This document shows positions 52,291 through 63,896 of a stretch of DNA of 64,000 bases, piece by piece. Location of the stretch: assembly GCF_000247815.1 (NCBI RefSeq), contig NC_021683.1, positions 8,068,148-8,132,147 of the forward strand, in the 5' to 3' direction. The notes under the pieces are model-generated. The model worked only from the letters and a program-made list of their open reading frames with translations. It did not search any database and was not told the origin of the DNA. The stretch comes from Ficedula albicollis. Lineage: Eukaryota > Chordata > Aves > Passeriformes > Muscicapidae. Positions within the stretch are counted from its first letter, which is position 1; every line of letters begins with the position of its first letter. The position numbers were made by a program, and so were the translations under genes.

Positions 52291-52417
52291 TGGGAGATCT
52301 GGACCTGTAAAAGTTTAGATGTTGTACAAGAAAGCAAACATACAAAAGGACATAGTTTAAAAAGCAGAAGAAAACAAGCTATTAAAAAACCATCAAACCT
52401 TATCTCTTCTGCCTGTC

Positions 52418-52534
52418 GGACTTCCCTGGCCAGCTGGACTTCTCGGAGTGCCCGGTCAAGTACAGCACCCAGAAAACTGTGCTGGTTCGAAACCTCGGTA
52501 ACCGGGCAGCTCACTACCAGCTGAGCACCCAGAG
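52418..52534 (+). pseudogene. HYDIN: Partial duplicate of the HYDIN exon at 51241
   Basis: The 3' 117 bases of the exon, identical to the original over this part, with the same CAGAG|GTGAGG donor but without the original acceptor. A pyrimidine-rich stretch runs into CCTGGCCAG at about 52432, so a cryptic acceptor could in principle be used. Splicing from the upstream exon (which ends two bases into a codon) to that site would shift the frame. It is most likely skipped, if it exists in the real genome. Confidence 0.85.
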
Positions 52535-53283
52535 GTGAGGCAGCTCAGCTTTTGTTGTGCAGAACACCTTTGGGTGATAACAGAGCTGGTAAAGAGCAGC
52601 AAAAGGAACCAGAGCATTGTGGGGTTTGCTGTTGCTTCTGGTGTTTTAGACAGGATGCAGCCTTTGAGCTTCCTCTGCCCCAGATTTCCTGGAGGGTGCT
52701 GGAACATGTTGGTAGCTGGTTTGTGCCCTCCTGAGCACAAGCAGCTTCTGAAATGGTCGCTCACCACTGTCAGCCAAACAGACCCGTTCTCTGGGAGGCC
52801 TCAGGCACGTGGCTTTCCAGTGTCCTCTCATAAGATGCCCCATGTGAGCTGTGTTGTGCACAGCCTGTGCTGTTACTGCTAGTTAAAGTTGATCTAATTT
52901 CCCTTGTCATTTGAGGGTATCAGTCATCTCTTCTGTTTCATGGTGAACCTTTGAAAGCCAGTTTAAATTTCAAACAGATTATTTAAGTCTTTGAATAGAA
53001 ACAGCATTTTTATTCTAATTTAGTCATCCCCGCTTTCACTCAGATTTCTTAAGTACTCTGAAGTTCCTGTGTTTCTGCTTTTTTTGTTTTGTTTTGTTTT
53101 GTTTTGTTTTGCATTAAATATTTGTCAAAATGTCATCATGAATTCTTCAGTGGGAGCTTTCTTAAAGGTTGAGCTCCTCTAATGCCTGGTCATCTACCAA
53201 CTGCCCATTGGCACATGCACAGGTATATAGGAAATGTGAGAAAATTGGGGAATATATGAAAAACAATTGGGCTGATTTAGAAA

Positions 53284-53384
53284 GTAGAATCAGAATAACT
53301 TTTGTTGGAAGGAGCCTCTGGAGATCACCTGAGCAAACACACTGCTCAAAACAAGACCAGTGTCTGGGGCTTACAAGGTACCTT
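53284..53384 (-). mobile_element. CR1-like 3' fragment, second copy
   Basis: The duplicate of the fragment at 52190-52290, carried along in the tandem duplication. It is not an independent insertion. Confidence 0.65.
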
Positions 53385-53511
53385 TGGGAGATCTGGACCT
53401 GTAAAAGTTTAGATGTTGTACAAGAAAGCAAACATACAAAAGGACATAGTTTAAAAAGCAGAAGAAAACAAGCTATTAAAAAACCATCAAACCTTATCTC
53501 TTCTGCCTGTC

Positions 53512-56500
53512 GGGAGCAGTAGTGATTCATGGAAAGGGTAGATCTAATGGGATGAGAATTATCTTAAGGAACAGCTCGTAATTAATGGATGAGAGGCCAA
53601 AGTTTAGCCTGTCAGCTCCATCTCTTGGCAGTGGTTTTCATTTGGCTATTACAGTATGTCAGGGATGTCTCCTTCGCAGCTCTTCTTATCTGTGGGCTCA
53701 GGGAACAGATCATGATGCTGGCTGAAGCTCAGAGGAGTTAAGTTTAACTGTGGAACTTGTGTCTTTGGGTCTTGGAGAGCCAGATCTCTGTGGGATGTAA
53801 TGAGTTCCTGCTACAGCACTAATAGAGGTGTCTGGTGGGTACAGCCTGGGGTGGGATGTAGGAGATGCAGGGGCTGATTTGCATGCAGTTTCTCAGTCCT
53901 GAGAACTAAGTCCTGAACTTGGCTTCACCCTCTTCTGACAATCTGAAAATAGGAAGATATGTTCTTTCTCAGGCATCCTCTGAATTCACCCCCTGGAGCG
54001 TTATTCCCATCCTGCCATCTGAGGGCAGGAATATGCAGACAAGAAGCAGGGGTAGGCAGGGAATGGGGTGGAACACAGCACTCAAGTATGGCCAGGAATC
54101 CCCCTTAACTTCCCACATAGTTTCTCTGTTCTGGCAAAATAACTGTCAAAAGAATAGGAAAAATAACTCTGCATCTTTCCCACACCAGGCAGTGATCCCC
54201 TCAAGCCCCGGCAGAGACCTTCAGCAATCCTGGCACCAGTGTCAGGGCAGATGCAGGAGTAGAGTAGAGCTGTGGGGCTTTGTCTTCCCTTTCTGCAAAG
54301 TCTCAGGTCCAGCACATAAACAGGGCTGGCCCAGGGCTTCTGCACTCACCAGTAGTGATGTTCTCACTAGTGATAATGGGAACAGGTCAGGCCTAATTGC
54401 AGCAATGGCTTCTTAATGAGCAGAAACTGTAGCATTTTCATCAGCTGTCACTACTGACATGTATAAAGTTCAGCGTGCCCACGGCTCCAGTTGTTCTCAT
54501 TATTTTTGTGCGTGTTGCTCTAATCATCACCAAACTCCACAGAACTTGTTTTCAAGGTGAAAAATTGACCACCAGCAAAGCACAAAGACCAAGAACTTTT
54601 CTTTTCTCAGTGGGGCTGTAAAAGAGCCCAAAGTCCAGCAGCTGGGCAGAAGTGTGTTTCACTTGAGCTCTCCCTAAGCATTAAAGCTTTGTGAGTTTTG
54701 TGTCTCAGCCAATAACTGTTTACCTGGTGACAAATCCTAATTGCTCCTGCTAAATCCAAAGTGCACCAAAACATTTTCATTATTATTTCCAACACATTGC
54801 ATGGAGCTTGTCTGATGGGCCAAGCAAGCAGTTACCAGCTTGGATGACATCCCAGAGTCCCAGACTGCATCAGTGGTGAAGACACAGAAACCTGTTCAGC
54901 TCCCTTGATGTGCTCCTGTTAATGGTGCTTCATTTAGCTGGGATTGAATTCTTCAGGTTGTAAATGGGATCCTCCTTTTGGGTTTTGTTTCCATGTCACT
55001 ATATTGTTCTTATCTGCCTTTGCACTCATTCAGAGTTTTAATTGTGGCTCTTCTTAGAGCAGCTTTCATTGAAATGCTGATAAAATATGCCCTTTCTCAG
55101 GCTAAAATTGAATGTTTTCAAGGTAAAAAAAAACCCAAACAACTACACTGCAAATTAAACAATAATTATTCTTTGGTCTTCAGGACTTTTTTTCTTCCTC
55201 ATTTCTAGGTTGTAATCTCACAGGACAGGTAGTGCCCTGACTTTTTCATCCCTTAAGGTGATGTTTATATGTGGCAGGAAAAGAGAGATTCCTGAGGAAC
55301 TTGGTGTCAAGCTGTGCATGCAAATAGCTCTTAACCCTCTCTGTGCTCTTCACAAAACATCCTCAGATGCAATTGATGGCAGTTGGACCCTTGAGCTTCA
55401 TTGCAGAGAACTGGGGGGAAAAAACCTGACATCACCTCTGATGAAAATGAGGCATGAGATTACAGGAAAATTAAGGCATATTTTTAAATGGCTGATTAGG
55501 GAGCTGATGTGGAGCTCTTTAGGCACCTGTGGAATGGCAGTGAGTTTGGGATGTATTAGAGTCACTGGGGCTTAGGGAAGATGATGAGTAACTACAGGAC
55601 TGGGTGTGCTTAACTGGCAGCAGGGGAAGCTGTAGTAGAGGCTACACAGCATTGCAAATGGGCCAAGGGGAATTGACAGCTTGTTAGTGAGTGCTCAGCT
55701 GCTGTGCAGAGCAGCATGGGGTTGCCAGCTGAATATAAACGTGTTGTGATGCTGAATTCCTTTCCGCATTTAAAACCGATGCTGAGTTTGGCTGAATCAG
55801 CTTCCTTTGGTATGTGAGGCCATCTGGCTTGGTGGTGTGTTAGTGATCAATGTACACATGCAGGAAACTCCCAGCCCTGGCTGATTATTACTGTTTGAGG
55901 CTGAACAAGGAACTGTAGTAAAGATGTGTCAGCACCTGTAAACACCTCAGCTACCCACAGGGTAAAGCATCTGAGAAAACTACTGCCTTGCTCTGATCAC
56001 ATCCGTGCCTTTGTGTAGATGTTGGAGAAAACAATCAGCTTTTCATAGCTCTGTTCTTTCTCCTTAAGAACCCCCTTCCTACCAAGGGTCGTCTGTCATC
56101 TGTCTGACATGGCCATCAGTGGCTTCCAGGAACTTGCTTGAGAAATGAAATGAAAATCCTATTGATTTAGTCTCTAGATCAAGCCTTTTTCTTTCTTTCT
56201 TTTTTTTTTTTTTTCTTTGTAAATCCCCCGATGGATGTGGATAGGCAGCAGGGTTTAACTGAGGTTTAGCTCTTGTCGCCTTGCATTTTATATTCCTGAG
56301 ATCACTCAAACAAGTTCCTGAGTGCCTTCCATTTATATTGACTTCAGCCAGAAAAAGGAGGGTGTTCAATACTTGCCTGAGCAACTCACTACCACATTAG
56401 GTATTTATCTGAGTCACCTCTGTGGTGTGCAGGACACCAGGTGGGAATACCCAAACCCTTTTTGGATTGAAATCGGCCTTGTGTGAGTGTTTGAGGGGGC

Positions 56501-59500
56501 TCTGATGCTGCTGTGAGCAGCATTAAGTCACTATTGAGCTAAATTCATGGCAGCAGACCCTGAGCTGCTGTTGGTCACCACTGTGTTGTCCATCTTCATG
56601 CAACTCATTGTTCATACAGACAGTTGGCAGAAGCTTCTTCTAAGTGCTCAAAGTTGGGGAAACCTTCTGCTTCCCAAGGAGCAGCCTCTTTTGACTCCAG
56701 AGCTTCACTGTGGTTCACCAGCTGATGTAACATTTTCCATTTGTGTTTGGTGCTGGCAGCTAGCAGGAATTTGTTGTATCCTGTGAGTTTTAAAAGATCT
56801 TGTTTCCCACGTTACTTTAAGGTGTAAGCCAGACTGATGCTGCATTTATTACAAGACCAAGCTTTGCCTTGGATTATCAGGAATTTTAAAACTTTGCAGA
56901 GAGATTTTTCTTTCTGCTGGCCACAGATAGCTGTTGCTCCTTCTGCTTTTTTTTCACTTGTGAGAATTCCCAGCAGCATGGCTGTTTCCTGTTGAACTTT
57001 TATTATGTCCTTGTGTGTTTGCTTCCAAGTGAGTTGAGGGAGTCAGTTATTGTAGGCAAAAACGGGTGTAAATAGCAGTTTGTGCAATTATATGTTGATT
57101 TTGTGTCTTAATAGCTGCGGCATTGCCAGAGATGCAGGATTGGTACCTAATGCTTTATCCAGCTGATTGGTTATAGGCTTTTATAGTTCCAATTAATTAG
57201 CTTGATGGGTGAGCCTAATTGGTCTCCAAAGTGCTCATTTCTGTCAAAATAGCTCATAGGTAACAACCACTTCCTGCCTTCGTTCCCCTTGTCTAGAACT
57301 GTTTGTAATAATGATTTTTATGCTGTTTTAGATAAGGTTATTCTGCTGCTTGCAAACAGAGTATGGCCTTTGCCCTCTCACCAGGGCTCTGTGTTTCAAG
57401 ACAGATAGTCTGTCATTCTGAGGGTACATGAAGGGGAATAAGTTTGTACTTTGTTTGCTGGAGGTTTTTTTGCACAGCTTTATAGCTCCACAACTACTTA
57501 ACACCCCTCCTGACAAATCCCTGCTAAACCAACCTGCAGATTTGACTGCATGAGCACAGATGGGAGGTTGTGTACTAGGAGGGCTGTTTGGAAGTTAAAA
57601 CTCTCCTTTGGGCTGTTTTGTTCATCCCCACATATGCACAGAAACAGATTTCCTGTGAGCCCACACAGCCCATTTCTAGCACATGAAGAATTTTTGGAAG
57701 AATATGGTTTCCACCTCTTTGCAGGTCATCCTTGACCTCAGCTTGCCTACTCCATCAACCCCAGAGATCACTAAAAAGTTCTTAAGTGGTGTTACCTCTG
57801 GATGTGTTTCAGGGCAGAACTGCCCATTCATTAGATTCTTCTCCTTGTGGATCAATCAGCATCTGCTGAGAAGAAGTAGAGCAGCTTGAAGGGTGATTGA
57901 TTTATTAAGTGGTATATTGAGTCTGTCTTTGCTTTCATTCTAATGGTCTGGCAGTGTTTTCCCCATGGGCCAAAAGCAATGTTTCAGCCAGGCAGGTACC
58001 TCAAGTGTATCATTACTGTAGCAGCAATAAAGATTAAAAATGGCCCATGGCACCCTGGCCATGCAGCAGCACTGTCTTTCATCACCCCATAGTTTTGATG
58101 TCCTTTCTAGTATTTTCTGGAAGGCTCCTTCATGTTGGGCAGAACAAAGCTCCCAGATATTCCTGTGTTGGAGTCTTTCATCCAGCAACACACAGATCTT
58201 CCTTAGCACAGTACAGAGGAGATAATGAGGAGTATTTGGCTGCACAGTGAGGAGCCAGATTGAAAATGAGTTGACTTTTGCCGTGCCAGAGAGCTGTCTG
58301 AAGAGACACAACCAGTCCTGTACCCACTGCTGGCTGGTCACGGCTTTCCATCTCCCACTTCATCCCTAGCAGTTTTCCTGTGATTCCTCACAATACCTTT
58401 GGTTAGAGATCCTCCTCTTGGAATGTGCTGCCTGGTTTCAGCAGATGCTTGCCTGAGGCCTGGGCCGTGTTGGGAACTTCTGATCATTAAGACCAGGAAT
58501 GCTGATGAGGAAGCTCTGAAGTTTGTTGTAACCTGGAAATGACTCAGCTGTGCTCATAGAAGAGCTGACAGCAAGGCCCAGTCTTCTAAAAAGCTGGGCA
58601 AATGAAATTGAACTTGCTTTCTGTAATAGCCAAATATTCCAAATTTGACTGTCATGCACTCCTAAAAAAGATTTAAAATCCAAATTCAGCAAAAAGGGAC
58701 TGATGGGGATAGAGGAAGAATCATCTCAAAAGATGAAATGCAGCAAGGGCTGTTTTATTTCTAGTCTGTCTAATCAATCTGGCTACCAGCTTTCAAATAT
58801 TTAGAGCAGTAGTTGATGAAGGAAAGTACCAGCTGTTGAATCCTAGGAAAATGTTCTTCATAAGCCCTGAAATTTATTTTGAAATCTTGTTCAAGGGTTT
58901 GCTCATCCAATCACTGAGATATACTTTCAGGCTAAACAAAATTTGTCTTTCTATTTAAGAACAATTTGTGCTGCTCTGAATAGTATTCCCTTCTGCACCA
59001 GGCTGATCATGTAGTATTAGAAGAATTCAGAAAGATGTTTTCGCTTTTCTGTAAATTCCCCCTCAGTCTTTTTACAGACCCCACAGAGAATGATCCAGGG
59101 CTCAACTTCTTCAATTCAAGGCAGTGAAAAGTGATCACAATGTGTTAAGATACCTGTGTCCATAATCATGCAGCTGGATGACAAGATAAAACACAGTGGT
59201 GTTTCTGCTGTGTCTGAGACTTGTTCAGGACTGCACAACCCAAAAAACACTGGCTCTACTGTTGTATGAAAAGGTCTGGCTTTGAATTTCAAGTCCTGGC
59301 ATTGCTTTGCCCAGGTTATAAAAAGAGCTGTGTCCTGCCATTTGTAGGAAATGTATCCAAAGGATGTAAGGATGAAAGAATTGACAGCATGTAATAAGAT
59401 CATGTTGTGTAAATAATGATAGGGCAGATCCATCTAGATTCAGTAAATGTGCTTTCATGGCAGCAGAGCATCCCAAGCTGCACACCGCGGACATTACCCT

Positions 59501-60828
59501 GTCAAGTGAAATGCCTCGTGCTGAACTGCTGTACAGAGATTTATTTTTTAAACATATGTATTAAACAACCAAGAATCTTAAATGAAATGTCACATTTAAT
59601 TTGGCACCCAAGACATGAAGCCTGCAGCTGCCCTCAGCCAACCCCAACGGCTCCACTCTGTGTGTGTCAGTTCCTCTGCCTGGCAGAAAGATCTGCAGCG
59701 TCCTTCTGACTCCGTGGCATTTCTGCCTGCTCTCCTGTGCCCAGCCATTTGTGGGAGTATAGGTGCAGCATGTGCCAGCTACTTCCCTGTAAAAAGCCTC
59801 CAGCCTTCACCAGAGCCCTTGGTGCCTGCAGCCAGGAGTGCTGGGGTGGCTGCAGCCCTGGCTCCTCTCTGGGAGGGCAGCACTTGGGGATGTTTAGCAA
59901 AGCGTGCAGAGACAGGCAGAGCATCTGCTTCCTCCCTCCTGGGCTCTGGAGTTGGAGTTTTCCTGGGCTGGAGGCTTTAGTCTCATCTTTTTTTAATAGC
60001 TTTTGATGGTTTTATCTTCCAAGCATCAGTCTAGCTGCTCTCTGTGAGCTTCTACAGCCTCCTCCAGCAGTGTGCTCCAAAGGAAGGGATATCCCCTGGA
60101 AGAGTGCTACTACATTGTTGTCATTTCTGACTGATAATATTTTCAGGCCCTTGGGTTCCTGTTTGATGACAAATCATGACAAATTTGTCCTTATTCCCAT
60201 ATCTCAGGCCATTCATGCTTTTGCAAACCTCTCATATCTATCTACCTACCTACCTACCTTCTCTTCAATTTCTCGGTTAAGAAATCCCATTCAGTCTTCA
60301 TATAGAAGCTGCTCTCTACTTTTAAACCTTCTTTCAGCTCTTCTTTATTTAATTTGAAATGCTTCTATTGTTCTTGAAATCAGAACAATAACAAATATTT
60401 CAAGACTGATGCGGCCATGGGTTTAGACAGGGAGATCATGATAGTTTTCATGGTGTTCATTTTGTAGTAGTTTGTCATCTTGAATGTTGTAGAGTATTGG
60501 GTTGTGTTTCCTCGCCTGTGACCCCTCCTGCTATGGGCTGTCACTTCACTTGTTCTTCTGGGTCCCCCTTTTCTGCCCACATGCCCCCAGGCATCCTTCC
60601 ATGTCAGCAACAAAGGATCAGGAGAGACAGGAATGCCTGCAAGAGACCCTGGGCAAGCAGTGACTCCTCAGAGTCACCTGAATGACTTTGATGCAGAATT
60701 CCAGTGATCTGAGTGGGCCTGAGCACATCTGAAATTATCTCACTGTAAATACTGTCACCTTGGGGACAAATCTCTACAAACATAAGCTGGATTAGTGCTT
60801 AAGGTGGTATCTGGGACATCTCACACAG
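53512..60828 (+). other. HYDIN intron(s); one expected exon not found
   Basis: Family knowledge predicts an exon, or part of one, encoding a PFSIEPAIGTL-like strand and a region ending in CYDTG between the exon at 51241 and the one ending at 60986. I could not find it. The region holds a polypyrimidine and T-rich run at about 56184-56219, a (CTAC)n patch at 60235-60260 and no recognised transposon. Confidence 0.5.
60235..60260. repeat. (CTAC)n / (CTAT)n microsatellite
   Basis: About six tetranucleotide units, mostly CTAC. Confidence 0.85.
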
Positions 60829-60986
60829 CTGTAGGGATGTGATAAAGGTACTGATCCATGAAACTGCTCAATCAGCTGAAAGCTGTGACACTTCTCTTCT
60901 GGTCATCCACAACCAGAGTTATGTCACAGCCTGCTTCCAGTGGAAGGCTTTTGGTATTCAGAAGAGGAGGATCAACTGAAACTGAG
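60829..60986 (+). CDS. HYDIN: HYDIN exon with apparent one-base frameshift
   Basis: The 3' end is well supported: CTGAG|GTGAGT after 60986. From 60902 the frame reads VIHNQSYVTACFQWKAFGIQ, matching the ITIHNRS-x-x-x-AHF-x-W region of mammalian HYDIN. After the CAG codon at 60959 that frame soon stops (TGA at 60977). The adjacent frame from 60961 reads EEEDQLKL, which matches the family's QQEEDREK-like continuation. One base, most simply a G in a former CAGGAA, is missing. The second frame ends two bases into a codon, and the next recognised exon (63713) supplies one base before its first codon, so the junction is in phase. The 5' end is uncertain; the acceptor at 60827-60828 is one option. 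The exon can be real with an assembly error, or truly broken. Confidence 0.75.
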
Positions 60987-63258
60987 GTGAGTTTGAAAGA
61001 AGCATTTCAGTGATACCCTGCCCAAGGGTAAAACTAACATGGCTTCAGGGAATATCAGTGCTTTTGAATGGTTTTGGTTAAACCATCCCAGATACCAGGG
61101 TATGTGAACCTGGGCTTCAGGGTAATGGAGCTCAGCACTCCCTATTCCAGGTCCATCTATACTCCAGCTGAGGATGATGTTTTGGGGAAGAAGAGTTGAT
61201 TGCAATGACTGGATTTCCTCAGAGAGCAAATTCTTGTTTGTGGGAGCCACAAACCACTGAGGTTCAGAGAGCTCTGAACTACAGAGGGTCCATGAGGCTG
61301 AGGAGAATGTCAACACTCCTTACCTGGGACTGCACTGAGCAGTAGGACTTAACACAGTGCAGGGTGGGTCAGCTGTTCTGGTGCTCACTGCAATTCTCTC
61401 CCCTCCAGCTTTGACAAGATGTCAGACAACATTCCAGTGTTGCGCAGGGCAGGGGCCTTTGCTGGCCCAGACAGTTAACGCCATCCTGCTGTAGGATGTC
61501 ACATTGCCTGGCACTCTCCTGGTTTTCAGCACAATAAGAAATTTCTATCCTTCCTTAGAGGTTGGGGAGAGTTTTGAGGTGGAGGGTTCTGCAGGGAAGG
61601 AAGGGCCACACAGGGTTGGGAAGTGCATTTGGATTGGGTACCATGGGTATTCATGGTGGTGAGAGATGGGGCTGTTTCTTCCAAGAGTGTGTTTGGGGAA
61701 GCTTTGAAATTCCCATTTCAGGCAGTAGAGAAACGCTTACAGCCCAGGAGTATGTATTGGAAATGACACTGAAAAGCTTGGGTGATTCAGGGAGTCCTTG
61801 TGAGACTTTACAGACATGGATGGATGGATGGATGGACGGATGGATGTTCATAAGAGTTAGTTTGAACCCAGAGCTGATCAGGAAACTGCCTCAAACTGCA
61901 GCACTTTTTAAGGGCTTCTGAGCAAATAAAGTTCAACGTAATTAGGTCAGAAATGCCTTGCAGGCCAAATCTAGTTTTCCACTGTTCTCTATTTAATTAC
62001 AGTGTCTGACTTCCATGTAAGCTCAGTGTGTTGAAAGAAAATCTCACAACCTTCTCTGAATACTTCCCTGGACCATTCTTTTCCCTTTTCTTCCCACCTG
62101 CCTGTCTCAGCCTGGATTCTGAGTGATCCTCCTTCACCTCAGAAACAACCAGGTTTCCCCACAGCTAAGTCTGACCAGATTTTTTCTCCCCTCTTAAATT
62201 TGCTTTCACGCCAGTTTGTGTCCTAGACTTTGATCAGAATGTTCTCCTATCCTTACAGTCCTAGGGATGGCTGTAGCTCCAAGGCCACTGCCCTGCTGTC
62301 ACAGAGCTTGAAGCAGAGAAGACTTTGAGAGGAGGCAGTGCAGGACCTTGCACTAGGAGGGGACGTAAAAATCCCTGGATCATGAGGTCTATCCAGGAGT
62401 TTGCTCTGTCTCGCTCCTGCAGGACTTTCTGGGACATCAAGGAGGAATTCCTGTCTGTTGATGGAGGTTGAGTTGTCCTAAACTTGGACAGGGTCTCTCA
62501 TCCCAGTGGTGGGAGCCCTCCCCATGCCCGGCACTGAAGGTCGGCCATGGAGACATTTCCGATCGCGCTCCGCAGGGAGCAGCCACAGCGAGTATTTTTG
62601 GTGCTGGTGACAGCATTAGCCTGAGGCTCTGTCTGTGTGCAGCTGGTAATGTCCATGACTGTATTTCCTCTCTCATTTTATTTGAATTGGGCTGGGTGAT
62701 GATCACTGTGCTGCTTATACTGCATTCCCTCGATTCACTCCATATGGAGCTTCCACTTGACCTCCCAGTTGTCACCTGCTGGTTCTTCTTGGCCAGGGGA
62801 CTGGACCGTGAAGGGGGGACAGTGACCTGCCAGCTCAGAAGCAACTGCTCTGTAGCACTGCTTGCTTCTCATCTCTTGCTTGTAATTGTAAACACTGAAG
62901 TAATTTCTGCTGCAGCTACCAAGCAAGGGAGAGCTGGTGGAAGTCAGTGCCGGGAATGGGACAGATAGAGTTGGCTTATCCCTGCAGGTCCAAAAAGAAA
63001 GGAAAAAAGAGTGATGCTGGTAACCTGCAGCTGGTAACCTCTTGCCTTCCCAGGGAAGTCCTGCAGTGGATGCTCCTTAATCTTTATCTACCTCCCACGT
63101 GCAGCTCAGTGCAGAAAGTCCAGTTGAGGTGGTTGGTGGATTCTCCCTCAGCTGTGGCAGTGGCAGTGGCTTTGAGCCCTCTCTTGAGGGTTGCTGGCTT
63201 TCAAAACCTCTCCTGAGCTTCTAAGTGTGGAATAAAACTACCTGCTGTGCCAGCGAAC
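60987..63258 (+). other. HYDIN intron, up to the sequence gap
   Basis: No exon is expected here, because the flanking exons join in phase and are adjacent in the family. It contains a (GGAT)n array at 61816-61846 and a small CpG cluster at 62527-62592. The 166-codon open frame at 62468-62968 has no known motif and is within what chance allows in a window of this size. Confidence 0.6.
61816..61846. repeat. (GGAT)n microsatellite
   Basis: Seven to eight ATGG units with one interruption (GGAC). Confidence 0.9.
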
Positions 63259-63541
63259 NNNNNNNNNNNNNNNNNNNNNNNNNNNNNNNNNNNNNNNNNN
63301 NNNNNNNNNNNNNNNNNNNNNNNNNNNNNNNNNNNNNNNNNNNNNNNNNNNNNNNNNNNNNNNNNNNNNNNNNNNNNNNNNNNNNNNNNNNNNNNNNNNN
63401 NNNNNNNNNNNNNNNNNNNNNNNNNNNNNNNNNNNNNNNNNNNNNNNNNNNNNNNNNNNNNNNNNNNNNNNNNNNNNNNNNNNNNNNNNNNNNNNNNNNN
63501 NNNNNNNNNNNNNNNNNNNNNNNNNNNNNNNNNNNNNNNNN
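63259..63541. other. Assembly gap, 283 N
   Basis: Every base is N. The odd length suggests an estimated rather than fixed-size gap. It lies in the HYDIN intron between the exon ending at 60986 and the one starting at 63713. No expected exon is missing at this place. Confidence 0.99.
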
Positions 63542-63712
63542 AACAAGTGATCCTTTGATCCATTTGGGACCCTGTGGCTTGGGGTCAGCCCCTTGCTGAG
63601 GAGCTGCTGCTGCTCCTCCCCACGTGCTTTGCTGCTCCTGCACTTCCACTTCTCTCTGCAAATATGTGGCTTATTAAACAGCCTGCTGGGTTTGTCTCTC
63701 CTGTGGCTGCAG

Positions 63713-63896
63713 GCAGTATCACAGGCTGTGTCAGCAGAACAAGGACAAGTTGTCTGATTTTCTGAAGGAGCACAGAGTGGACATCACTTCCCAAGAGCAT
63801 TCAGCTCTTCTCACCCACACCCTCCAGACAGTGAGGGCAAAGGCGCAAGAAGATCCCATGCTGTTCTACAGTGACATTTTCTGCCTTGAGCCGAAG
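63713..63896 (+). CDS. HYDIN: HYDIN exon
   Basis: A 184-base exon: one base, then 61 codons, ending CCGAAG|GTAAGT in phase 0. The acceptor GTGGCTGCAG is at 63711-63712 (an alternative lies four bases on). It reads QYHRLCQQNKDKLSDFLKE at the start and DPMLFYSDIFCLEPK at the end. The mammalian protein has a charged helical insert here followed by a LFFNNVFTVEP-like strand, so the identification rests on the pattern, the order of exons and the phase match with the exon ending at 60986. The middle part is a predicted helix rich in Lys, Glu and Gln. The frame is intact. Confidence 0.85.

Larger units (their letters stand above)
51324..52417. repeat. 1,094-bp tandem duplication, unit 1
   Basis: 51324-52417 is followed at once by a second copy (52418-53511) at a constant offset of 1,094 with no length change. 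I find four differences, all transitions: 51468 A/G, 51584 T/C, 51630 C/T and 51665 A/G (unit 1 / unit 2). All lie in the first 342 bases; the other 750 or so look identical. The unit starts inside a HYDIN exon and ends in the following intron. GG occurs at both the start and the end of the unit, a two-base microhomology at the breakpoint. It contains a TTTTG microsatellite and a CR1 fragment. Confidence 0.97.
52418..53511. repeat. 1,094-bp tandem duplication, unit 2
   Basis: Second copy of the unit that begins in the HYDIN exon at 51324. It carries the last 117 bases of that exon with its donor, the following intron, the TTTTG array and the CR1-like fragment. After 53511 the sequence goes on as unique intron DNA. 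Confidence 0.97.

Noticed and set aside
57660..57735. HEEFLEEYGFH-like frame before a TTTGCAG acceptor
   Set aside because: Superficial resemblance to an acidic HYDIN segment; that segment is already covered by the exon at 63713, and the order would be wrong.
62468..62968. 166-codon open frame in the HYDIN intron
   Set aside because: No family motif, no splice support, and the two flanking HYDIN exons are adjacent in phase. An open frame of this length is expected by chance in 64 kb read in six frames.
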